Part shown: piece after piece, positions 45,735 through 56,500 of the stretch
How positions within the stretch are numbered: position 1 is the stretch's first letter
How the letters are laid out: every line of letters starts with the position of its first letter
Assembly (NCBI RefSeq): GCF_040581485.1
Contig: NC_090132.1
Span: 23,590,911 to 23,654,910 of the forward strand
Length of the DNA: 64,000 nt
Reading direction: 5' to 3'
From: Linepithema humile
Lineage: Eukaryota; Arthropoda; Insecta; Hymenoptera; Formicidae
Translations under genes and position numbers: made by a program
The notes under the pieces: generated by a model
Databases searched by the model: none
Seen by the model: the letters and a program-made list of their open reading frames with translations, nothing else
Told to the model about the DNA's origin: nothing

Positions 45735-48700
45735 ATGGCAATAGCATACGTAGCTGAGTACATAAATTTCGTACAAATTCAAGTAGATTAATATCATTCG
45801 TCGTACATATTCAGATTTAGCATGTAATAAATGCATGTTAAATGTTATCTACGATATAAGGCAAGCAAAGCGATAAGCGAATCTAAGTTAGTCAGTGTTT
45901 TACCGTGTTCTACAATAGATGTATTCTTGGTATCATCGTGCAATAGCTGCAGTGCTCACTAATTGATTTTCATATTCTGTAAAAAACAATGATATTCATC
46001 CAATCAAACATCTAAAGATTTGAAAATAAAAAGTAAATAATATAATAAAATTCAAATAACTTTGAATCGAGAAGTTTGTCTCGTTTATTTCTTACGGGCA
46101 TCGAATCGAAATTCTTATAACAATATAAAAAAATGCGGATACTGCTGTTGATATTTCCTTTGCTACTCTACTCATCGATTTGCCATGGATATCGTTTCCT
46201 CGCATTATTCCCTTATAACGGCCACAGTCATTTCGTGATGTTCGAGCAGCTACTAAAAGGTCTGGCCAGAAAAGGCCATCAAATCGACGTGGTTAGTCAT
46301 TTTCCATTAAAAAAGCCTTATTCGAATTATACCGATATCGTGACGTTAACAGCAACAGTAACGGTAAAGGACAGTCTGACATACGAATTTTTGAAAAATA
46401 CATTGGTCGGGATCAATCCAGTATCTATTATTGCGGAAACATTTGGTAATGATCTTTGCGAATTTTTGGCACATCCGAAAATACAAGAATTAGTGCGCAA
46501 TCCACCGAAAGATCCACCTTATGACGCAGTAATAATGGAGGTATGTAGATGAAAAAATTTATTAGATACATAGATATAGTTAGAAAAATATATCTCAATC
46601 TTTAAAAATTGTATATTTATAAAATAAAATTTTTCTATTTACAAGTGCGAAACAAAAAATATTTTTACTACAAAAATTTTAAATTGATATGACTGATTAA
46701 AAAAAACGCGCAAATATGCTCTTTTCTTGTATACAAATAATATACTAACATACTAATTTACTAATTATATAAATAATATACTAATATACTAATTATAATT
46801 AGTTACTTATATGTAATTAATCTTTATAAAAATAGAAAAAAGCATCAATTTAGTGATAGCTAATCAAATCTTGACAATTATGTTGTTTGATTGAATTTGT
46901 GTTTAATTTATAATCTTGAAACGGTTTTATTACTTTTGTTATTTTATTTCGTGATTATTTTCGATACTTAAACGCTTAACTAAATTGAACGATTAATAAA
47001 ACTTAGAACTGTAGCAGTGTGTGTAATTTTATTGCAGTAGTGATAAGATCTGATAGTGATAAAATCTGCAATGGCAGATGTTTTCATCTTATTTTTTATT
47101 TTGTTTCATGCAAGCTGGAAAAAGACACGTTTTCTAATAACAATTGATTAAAATTAATACAGTGAAATAAAAAAAAATTAATATAGTAAAAAAAATTACA
47201 ATTAATTATTAGAAGATATATATGTAAATTATGTATGATCTGATGCCATTATGCCATCATAAATCAGCAACATAATTTAATATGCACCAAAACTTTCAAA
47301 TTAATAAAGCGAAAACAATTGATAGTTAAAAGCTTCAATAGCAATATCACAAAAATATTGAATCAGAATTTAATGCAAGATGGAAAGCATGATATGGATT
47401 TAAAATAAGTTTTTGTTAAAACATAAGATATAGAATAATTTCTTGTTAAAGTAACACAAACAGTATTTATGAACAGATAAAATACAACGAAAGAAACCCA
47501 TTGCTGTTTACTGACAGATATAACTACATATTTAAGAGAATTTCAGAGTTGTATTTTTAAACCTTCTGCAAAAAAAATTTTCCACTGTTTCGATTTACTT
47601 TTACCTCACTTTTTACTCACAGGTGATGTGGAAATCTATTGTCCCATATTTATTATCTTGTTGTATTTGTGATATAAACATTCCTGAGGCTGAGTATCGC
47701 GCACCTTAGTACGCACGTTGTTAGCGCGTTTGGCGACTCGTTGCTAGCTTGCGAACGTCAAGGAGGAGGCAGGAGGCGTCAATCAGAAAATCGAGCCAAA
47801 AGTTGCAACTAATTCTTATCTCTGCTTTACTGCAATAGCATACGTAGCTAAATGCATTTCGTACAAATTTAAATAGATTGATATCACTCGTCATACATAT
47901 TTAGATTTAGTAAGTAGATGAATTTAACATATTATGCAAATATAAATATATGTTTCTCTCAAATAAATATATGTTAATTTATTCATTATATTATGCAAGC
48001 AAAGCGATAGGCGATAAGTATATTTAAGATGTCAGTCAGTGTTATACCGTGTCCGATAACAGATTGTAACTAATGCATTTTTAGTGTCATCGTGTAACAG
48101 TTTTAGTGCTCACTATTTAATTTTTATATTCTGCAAAAGATAATGATATTTATTCAATCGAACATCTTAATCATCAAACATCATCTCAAACATCAAGAAA
48201 TTAGGAAATAAAAAGTAAATAATATAATAAAATTCAAATAACTTTGGATAGAGAAGTTTGTGTCGTTTATTTCTTACGGGCATCAAATAAAAAATCTTAT
48301 AACAGTATAAAAAAATGCGGATACTGCTATTGATATTTCCTTGGCTACTCTGGTCATCGATTTGCCATGGATATCGTTTTCTCGCATTATTTCCTCTTAA
48401 CAGCCACAGTCATTTTTTGATGCCCAAGCAGCTTTAAAGGGTCTGGCCAGAAAGGGTCATCAAGTTGATGTGATTAGTAATTTTCCATTAAAAAAGCCTT
48501 ATCCGAATTATACCGATATCGTGACGTTAACAGCATCTGTAACGGTAACAAACAGTCTGACATATAAATTTAAAAAAAATAATTTTGTCGGAATTAATTT
48601 AGTATTTCTTATTTCGGGAATGATTGGTAATGATCTTTGCGAATTTTTGGCGCATCCAATAATACAAGAACTAGTGCGCAATCCACCGAAAGATCCACCT

Positions 48701-49750
48701 TATGACGCAGTAATAATGGAGGTATGTAAATGAAAAAATTTATTGGTTAAATTTATGGGTAGAAAAATATATCTCAATCTTATAAAAATTGCATACTTAT
48801 GAAATAAAATTTTTCCATTTACAAATGCAAAACAAGAAATATTCTTACTACAAAAATTTTAAATTGATATAACTGATTAAAAAATAACGCGCAATCGCAC
48901 TCTTTTCTCATATACAAATAATATACTAATATACTAATTATAATTAGTTACTTTTACGTAATTAATCTTTTATAAAAATAAAAAAAAGCAATTTAGTGAT
49001 AGCTAATCAAATCTTGACAAGCATGTTGTCTTGTTAAATTTGTGTACAATTTGTAATCTTGAAACGGTTTTATTACTTTTATTATTTTATCTCGTGATTA
49101 TTTTTGATACTTAAACGCTTAACTAAATTAAACAATTTTATTAAACGATTAATAAAGCCTAGAACTGCAGCAGAGTGTGTAATTTTATTGCAGTAGTGAA
49201 AATGCAATGACAGATGTTTTAATCTTATTTTTTATTTTGTTTAATGCAAGCTGGAAAAAGATACGTTTTCTAATAATAACTGATTAAAATTAATACAGTA
49301 AAACAAAAAAAAATTAATACAGTGAAAAAAATTGCAATTAATTATTAGAAGAGATATATGTAAATTACTGTATGATTTGATGCCATTATGCCATCATAAA
49401 TCAGTAACATAATTTGATGTGCACTAAAACTTTCAAATCAATAAAATAAAAACAATTGATAATTAAAAGCTCCAATAGCAATATTACAAAAATATTAAAT
49501 CAGAATTTAATGCAAGATGGAAAGCATGATATAAATTTAAAATAAGTTGTTGAAAAATAAAACATAAAGTAATTTCTTGTTAAATGTAGCACAAACAATA
49601 TTTATGAACAGATAAAAATACAACGAAAGAGACCCGTAATTGTTTACCGATCTGTACGACAGATACAACTACATACATATTAAAGAGAATTTCAGAGTTG
49701 TATTTTTAAAACTTTTGCAATAAAAATTTTTCACAATTTTGATTTACTTT
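45735..49750 (+). repeat. Direct tandem duplication of UGT promoter, exon 1 and intron start
   Basis: Unit 1 (about 45735-47600) and unit 2 (about 47825-49750) match along nearly their whole length: upstream GCAATAGCATACGTAGCT, leader TTTATTTCTTACGGGCATC, exon 1, and intron blocks such as AATTTAATGCAAGATGGAAAG. About 220 bp of unrelated, GC-richer DNA separates them. Confidence 0.85.
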
Positions 49751-52512
49751 TTAACAATGAATTACCGTAATCTATATGTATCGCGTTTTCCGCCGCATTG
49801 CGGCGGAATATAATTTTTTTATTGCAGCTCATTGGCTGCTTTTTTATTAAGTTGTGTTTTAAATAAAGTTAATATGTGTAAGGGGCTGAGCACAATGAAA
49901 AGCACAGGCAATAGGAACAGGAAATAACATAGAAGAGAAAAAGAAAAAAGCTATTTCTCTCTCTTTCTTTCCTATATTATTCCCTGTTCCTATTGCCTGT
50001 GCTTTTCATTGTGCTCAGCCCCTAACTATGAAATTTCTTTAACAAAAGAAATTTAAAGGTTTTATCGCTCTTGTAAATGGAAAAATGTACTAAATGACCT
50101 AATAATTAACTGCTTTAATTAGTAAATATTATTTTGGAATTATAATAAATATCAAACTTAGTGATTATCAATTTTTAAAATTTTTTCGACACAGTCTAAC
50201 AATAAACTGTAAAACACTCGTGTGCTCTATTAGATTTTTGGTGCTCAATGTTTCGCCGTCATTCCCCATTTATTGAATGTTCCTGCGATCGCGGTCAGTA
50301 CAACAGTGCTATATCCATGGCTGCACAAAATAATCGCTCAACCTTACAACGTAGCCTTTGTGCCGAACAATTGTATAACTGGGATTCCCAACTCTATGAA
50401 TTTCTGGCACCGTTTATATAACAGCGTGAATACCCTGTATAGCAATCTGCTCTTCAATTATCTCACAAGGAAGCAGGACGAAATTTTAAGACAACACTTC
50501 GGACCGGACATACCGAGTGTGCGAGAACTAGAAGCGAAGATAGCATTGATTCTCATTAACTCTCACATCGCTGTAAATACAATCCAGCCGCAAACACCTG
50601 CTGCGGTAGATGTTGGAGGATTGCATGTCATTGACGATGTCACCTTGACGTTATCACCTGTACGTTTTTTGAAATTATTTTAATCTTATCAATATAACGC
50701 TTACGAATTATGATCATTATGAGCATACATACATGATAGTCGTTTTAATCTCTTGTAATGCTAATGACTCTATTTCGTGAAAAATAATTCAGTTGAAATG
50801 AGTCAAACACATTCTGTATATTTTGCGTACATAAATAATCTTGCCTCCCGTGACTTGCACATCTTTATAAATTATACCAGAAATACTGACATTAATACTG
50901 GTATATTATTAGTGTTACAAACAAACAAAAATTTTTAAATCTTTGGCAGTATTAATCATTATTTCTTTTTATCTTCTTATCTTCTATTTGCTTTTAAAAC
51001 TGCTTTAGAAATTACAGTTTATTTACTTTCTAAACATAAGTTTTACTTGATGTTACGTTGTAGGACGATAATTTTACTCTTATTTTATGATATTGTTATA
51101 ATAATAAGATTTTTCTTATCTTTAAACTTATTTTTAAAATACTATATAATAGTAATATTAACTCCATTGTTTCATTTTTTTATTACTGATGGAAAACAGA
51201 GCATTAAAGTATAAATGTGTGTAAACTTACATAACATAATACAATATTGCTATGTGTTGATGTTTTATTTGTAGACTTTAGAGAAGTGGATGAACGAAAG
51301 TAAAGACGGCTTTATTTACTTCACTTTTGGCTCAATGGCGATAATTGAAACATTTCCACCCGAGTTTCTGAATATACTTTACTCCTCCTTAAGTAAAATA
51401 GCACCTATACGGGTTTTGATAAAAGTTTCAAATCCAGATAAATTGCCACCCGGTTTGCCTAAAAATATTTACACGTCTCCTTGGATGCCGCAGATTAAAG
51501 TATTAAGTACGTTATTACTTCTATCTTTTTGTTATCTGCTATTTTTAAGCAGACGTAAACTTTTTTTTGAACGCATTAATAGAAATGAAAAAGATAAATA
51601 TATAAACCTTATTTTATATAAATGTTTTTCTTCATATTTTATTATCATGAAATTTATTATATATAAATTTTAAATATGCAAATTTTTTTTCTTTACACTA
51701 ATGCGAATTTAATTTCGTAGAACATCCTAATATAAAAGGCTTCATCACTCATGGTGGATTAATGAGTACGCAAGAAGCGATAATACTCGGCGTGCCCATG
51801 ATCGGTATACCGCTTTTTGCTGATCAGTTTTTGAATATTGATATATACGTTAAAAAAAACATTGCCGTAAAACTAGACCTTTATACAATGACCGAAAAAG
51901 ACGTGGATGAAGCTCTAAATGCGATCCTTTGGAATCCTATATATAGGTAGATCAAATTTTTATTTTCATACATTAATATAAGGCGATATCTGGAAAAAAA
52001 GTATTTCTATACATACGTGACGTAAATGAGTGATTTATTATGCATTACGTGTATTGTTATTTTCATTTCATATTATTTTACATCGCGATACGTATTGTAT
52101 ATGTTTAATTGTTGATATATTAACATGTGTAATATGTTATAATGTAACATAATAATATGTTAACATTGTTAATTTAATAATATAACTCGATGTTTAAATT
52201 TAGTTCTATTATAATTTTTTTGTGTGTTTCAGTGAATCTGTTCGAAATCTGTCTCAAAGGTTTCTTGATCGACCGTTAAACGCTCTTGATACCGCTATTT
52301 ATTGGAGCGAATATGTCATTAAATACGGCAGTGATGCTTTGCGATCACCTGCGATGGATTTGTACTGGTGGCAATTATATCTCCTCGATGTCATTGTATT
52401 TCTTCTACTTTGCGCAATAATTGTTGTTATCGTAATAAGATTCTTCGTGCGTCTTCTATTGCAAATGATAAACGACAAACGTAAGAGTTTACATACAAAG
52501 AAAACAAATTAA
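46133..52512 (+). CDS. UDP-glycosyltransferase (UGT), ER membrane
   Basis: Transfers sugar from a UDP-sugar to small lipophilic acceptors; insect UGTs act in detoxification and pigment or hormone handling. Exons: 46133-46540, 50234-50659, 51275-51506, 51721-51946 and 52233-52512, all in phase, 523 residues, the usual family length. Residues 1-19 form a signal peptide. His33 in NGHSHF fits the catalytic His. The UGT signature (FITHGGLMSTQEAIILGVPM through FADQF) spans exon 4. A transmembrane helix lies near 478-500, and the C-terminus KKTN is a KKxx ER-retrieval signal. The first intron is 3.7 kb and contains the broken copy of exon 1 plus a MITE-like hairpin. Confidence 0.93.
48315..48721 (+). 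pseudogene. Duplicated UGT first exon, broken by a 1-nt deletion
   Basis: The copy starts with the same MRILLLIFP codons and ends with DAVIME and a GTATGT donor, but is 407 nt against 408 in the intact exon. A single-base deletion near 48432 produces TAA at 48435-48437, after 40 codons. Downstream of the break the original frame (FPLKKPYPNYTDIVTLTAS...) is still similar. The promoter-side sequence is duplicated too. As it stands it cannot supply a full N-terminal domain to the shared exons. Confidence 0.88.
49795..49816. repeat. Small perfect hairpin
   Basis: TTCCGCCGCA, a single T, then TGCGGCGGAA: a GC-rich 10-bp stem standing out from A/T-rich intron DNA of the UGT gene. Confidence 0.6.
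49878..50026. mobile_element. MITE-like hairpin element
   Basis: Arms at 49881-49921 and 49983-50023 are perfect 41-bp inverted repeats (AGGGGCTGAGCACAATG outermost) around an imperfectly paired A/G- and T/C-rich core. TAA at both outer edges could be a 3-bp target duplication, as in PIF/Harbinger-type MITEs. It lies between the broken first exon and shared exon 2 of the UGT gene. Confidence 0.7.
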
Positions 52513-53372
52513 TTATACTAATTAAAAATAGATACATTTTACTTTGTATTAATTGTATTTTGCAAAGATTTACTGAAGAAAAAGCAAGTAGAGTTTTATC
52601 TTTTTATCAATTTAATCTTGATAATTTATTCTAAAAAATTATCACAAATGTAATATAATTTCTCGAGATTACTTGATAAGCAATGTGTAGAGATATACGT
52701 CGATACGATTTATATAACTAGAACATAACATTTAATACAAGTCCTGTTATTCACGTGTAAGAATCAGTTAAATTTATGATTGGAGTATTATATAAATGTA
52801 TAGCGAAAAATAATTCAAAAATAAATAATTGGACCGCATTTCACACGAGCACTTATATTACTTTTTTCTTTTTATATAATTAACTGTATAGTCCAGTATT
52901 GCTTTATGCTTGCAAAAAATAAAAATAATCAATAAGTTACATGTCACGAACATCCGATTATGTTCGAATATAAAACTATTTTATATTAAACTATTATATA
53001 TTTGCAAAGAAATCAGCATAAATTTAAGTATTTGTATGACCGTGACTCATTTGATGATACATTATTCGTTTTTTAATTGCAATTAAAAGATTATACCAAA
53101 ATGGCTTACCTATTGTTGCCGCATGTTACTCATTTTCACTTTTACTCTGTCCGTTGCCAATTCTGTACACTAAAAATTCTTATATATGCATTAAGCAAAA
53201 AAAAATGACACAAAATAATACATTTGATACATACGCAGACATTATACAATAATACTAAAATTAAGTCTATAAAAAATGACATAAAATACGTGAAATACAT
53301 TTCACGAATACAAATCTACAAAAAAATGACACAAAATAAAATATACTTTATAAATACACAGACGTTATAATA
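52513..53372. other. Convergent 3' flank between UGT and the kinase
   Basis: 3' UTR space of the plus-strand UGT (AATAAA-type signal near 52818) and of the short kinase isoform on the minus strand. A/T-rich; nothing else seen. Confidence 0.5.
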
Positions 53373-53550
53373 CTAAATCAAGTCAAAATCTAGACGCGCG
53401 CCCATTCGCTTCAATGCCAAAATAGTGTTAACAGCTTTAACCCAACGCTTTTTAATGACATAGCGTTTCAATCGGTGCTTCTGAATAGGGTTCTCCACAG
53501 CTGCTGCTAGCCAACGATGTTCTATAAGTTTTCCCGCAGTCGGTCTTTCC
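53373..53550 (-). CDS. Kinase alternative last exon with calmodulin-binding-like helix
   Basis: Acceptor TTGCTGTAG, same phase as the alternative exon at 55965. The 58 codons begin ERPTAGKLIEHRWL, completing the last kinase helix. They continue KHRLKRYVIKKRWVKAVNTI, a basic amphipathic stretch with Trp placed as in the autoinhibitory, calmodulin-binding segment of MLCKs, and end LDFDLI and TAG. This isoform should be a compact, Ca2+/calmodulin-controlled kinase (inference). Confidence 0.85.
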
Positions 53551-56500
53551 CTACAGCAAGAGAATCAATTTCTTGATCTATTCACTATTTGTACATTGAT
53601 CAAAATTATCTTTATATTATTTCTCTGTAAGGAATTAATTATATGAGCATCGAAAGAACAAGGATTGCGGATACAGTAAACAAAAATCAATAATTTTTCT
53701 GCAGTACTATGTTTTATGTTAATTTGAATTATAATAAAGCTATAATACAATATATTAAATATGCGTGCATGTAAATAAACTATTTAACGAAAAAAATATC
53801 TGCACAAATATATATTACTTTAATTTCTCGTAAATTTAGTACGACATATCAATAAAAAATCTAAACGTGCTCTATCAGAATTGTCGCAATTAATTTTACT
53901 ATACGCAATAACATAATCGAATAGTAATTAATTAATAACAGCGTATTAAATATAACGATTCTAAAGACTTAAGAGTTGCGATTTATAAAAAACAGAATTT
54001 ATTGTAAAAAAGAAGCTATTGCATTATCTTTATTGTTAAAAGCATCGTAATAGAAAATTAGTTTGCGGGAAATAAAATCGATTTGTTCCGCAAGCAATTG
54101 ATAAAAATTGGAGACGTTATACTAACAGGTATAAAAATATCGATTTGAGGGTGTGCTCGTGGTGCACAGTACAAGTTTCCGCATTTTTTTAACATTATAA
54201 TTACAAGATATTATCATAGTAATTTCATTAACAATTTATGAGCTCATTAGCAAGGTTTTGTTTCGATAACACATTTTCGGAGTCTCATTCTCTCTTACAC
54301 TCCTGTCGTCTCTGTTATTTATATTTAACTCTCCATGTAACATAAGTACAAATCCGTTGAATTAATTAACATTGTATCCGTATGTTTGTATTTAATTTAA
54401 AAAATAGAATCATAAATTCCCATGTAAATAAATTTGCAGAAATAGGTGCAATTTCAGACAAGAATTGATAAATTTGAAGTTAAGTGAAAAAAAAACTCCG
54501 AGATAATCAAAAGTTATTCTACTTCAATATTCGTCATTTTTCTTAATACAATTAAAACACGTTTTTGTGTTTCCTGAGAGATTCGTCTGCAGTCGATTCG
54601 CGAACCATGCGATCTACAGCGAGAATCAGGCTTCATGACGAAACGCACATTCAACGATATATCGACGACGATGTAGACGATACGACGTCAGGGGATTTCG
54701 CTTCTTGCTGCTTCGACTGGAAATACTCCGCCAACGAGTTCATCGTCTTCCTGGCGACTGTGTCCGCGGTGTGCCAGTCCAGGCTGACGGACTTCCTGCC
54801 GGCGCCGCCGTAGGACGTCGCGGTGGAATCCTCCCACTCGCCCAACAGATGCAACAACAGATCCTTGGTGCTGGTCGGCTCGTTGAGATTCAGATTCTTG
54901 TGCAGATCCCGCAGATTCGATATGCGCGGCACATCTCGACTGGTCTCGCCGAAGGATCGTTTCACTCGCGATCGTCGCCAGGGAGGTGTCAGATCCATCT
55001 CCTTGTCCTCCGCGTCGAAGGACGTCTGAAGAGTAGTCCTCTTGCCGATCGCCTCTTCATTGAACTTCTCCTCGACCGCTTCCGCGATAGTTCTCTGTTC
55101 GAAGGACTTTCGACCTTTCCGTCTGTCGGATGTCTCGGCCTCGCCAATGCTCGTTCTTCTCAAAGCTACAAACACATTACCGGAATTCGTATCGGCATTG
55201 TATTTATCGAAGCTACGACTACTGTAAAACGTTGTCCCGTTGAGCTTCCGTTGCCGAGTAATAGTGGACAGTTTCTCCGTGATCTCATTCGTCTCTCTGT
55301 CATTGCGAGACACGGTCACCGTCCTGTTGCTCTTCGAGTACGTACCGCGATTATGCCCGCCGGATCTCTTCATGGAATGCTGCGTCGCTTCCGTTATGTC
55401 TACGTTACTCTCCTCGTTCACGCTCGACCCCATGGCGATCGCGCGCAAATGTTCGGACAATTTGATGATTTCCTCGGCCAAAGCGATCTGGCTGGCGGGA
55501 TCGCGACGGTTCCGCAGCACGGTACCTTCGGAGGCTCTCCTCTCCAAAGACAAGCTGAGACTCGGCACGGACAGTAGATGACTCGAATTATCTCTCGCAG
55601 AATCCATCATCTTCTCCGACTGCGTGCTGCTGCTGCGAAGACTGTCGCAGGGAGAGGGACTGTGAGCCCGCAGGGACACCGATTCCTCGCGATCGTTGGC
55701 CGGCTGCCTCGGCAACGCGTGATACGAGTCCGTGATCGTGTACGGGCTGTCCGGGTGCTCTCGCCAACGCTCAACGAACAGCCTGAGATTGTCCTTCGTC
55801 ACGTCCAGCTCCTCTCTGCCATTATCGACTGTGACAGAACGATTCTCGATGAAGGCCGTCCGTTTGGCCTCCGCGATTCCCGCGACTTCCTTCTCGCTTC
55901 TGGTCTTGTGCACTTTACGAGTCAGCCAACGATGCTCCCGACATTGCGCCGCCGTCACTCGCTTTCTGAAAGATTCGAAAGGCTCGTCGTGAGGAGGATC
56001 GTGCTCTAGTGCCCCCCCGGGCTCAATAGTGCGTTCTCCTCGCCGCACAGAGACATGTGTGTCCGAGGGCGAGCAGTTTAGGACGAGAATGTACGGACGA
56101 GGAGTGCGACGCGTATGTACAAAGTGGCCGATGACGATGCAAGCTCGAATATCATGAGAATATACATGTATGTGCGTGTTTCCCGAGTGCAAAGCTTTCG
56201 ATGAGAAATCAATTTGCCGATGAGCGGAGCCTTACGCATCCGGTGTCCCTCGCGCTTCTTATCGCTGGACGTTTGAACGTTCTCGGGGTAACAAAATCGA
56301 AGAAGAAAATAATAACTACTATAAGAGAAAACGTACTTTCCACTAGATTCTTATTACAAAATACGATAGAATTTTATGCGATTAATAAGAAAATCAAATC
56401 ACTTCTTTTAGTTCTGTTTTTAGTGATACTGACATGTGTTCATCGGAGTGAAATATTTTAGAATGAGACAACGATGGAAAGTCAGTGCACGAATAAAATC

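Larger units (their letters stand above)
43048..46132. other. Region between SNRNP35 and UGT, little recognisable
   Basis: Divergent 5' flanks of a minus-strand and a plus-strand gene. Apart from the orphan exon and a repeat fragment near 44250-44310, the region is A/T-rich without supportable coding sequence. The last ~400 bp are the promoter side of the first UGT duplication unit. Confidence 0.5.

Noticed and set aside
48470..48733. 87-codon frame as an independent small gene
   Set aside because: It is the back half of the broken duplicate of UGT exon 1 and starts at an internal Met.
54705..55577. 290-codon plus-strand open frame
   Set aside because: It is antisense to the GC-rich kinase tail exon, which has a proper acceptor, phase and kinase-helix start. 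The plus-strand frame shows no domain or splice context.
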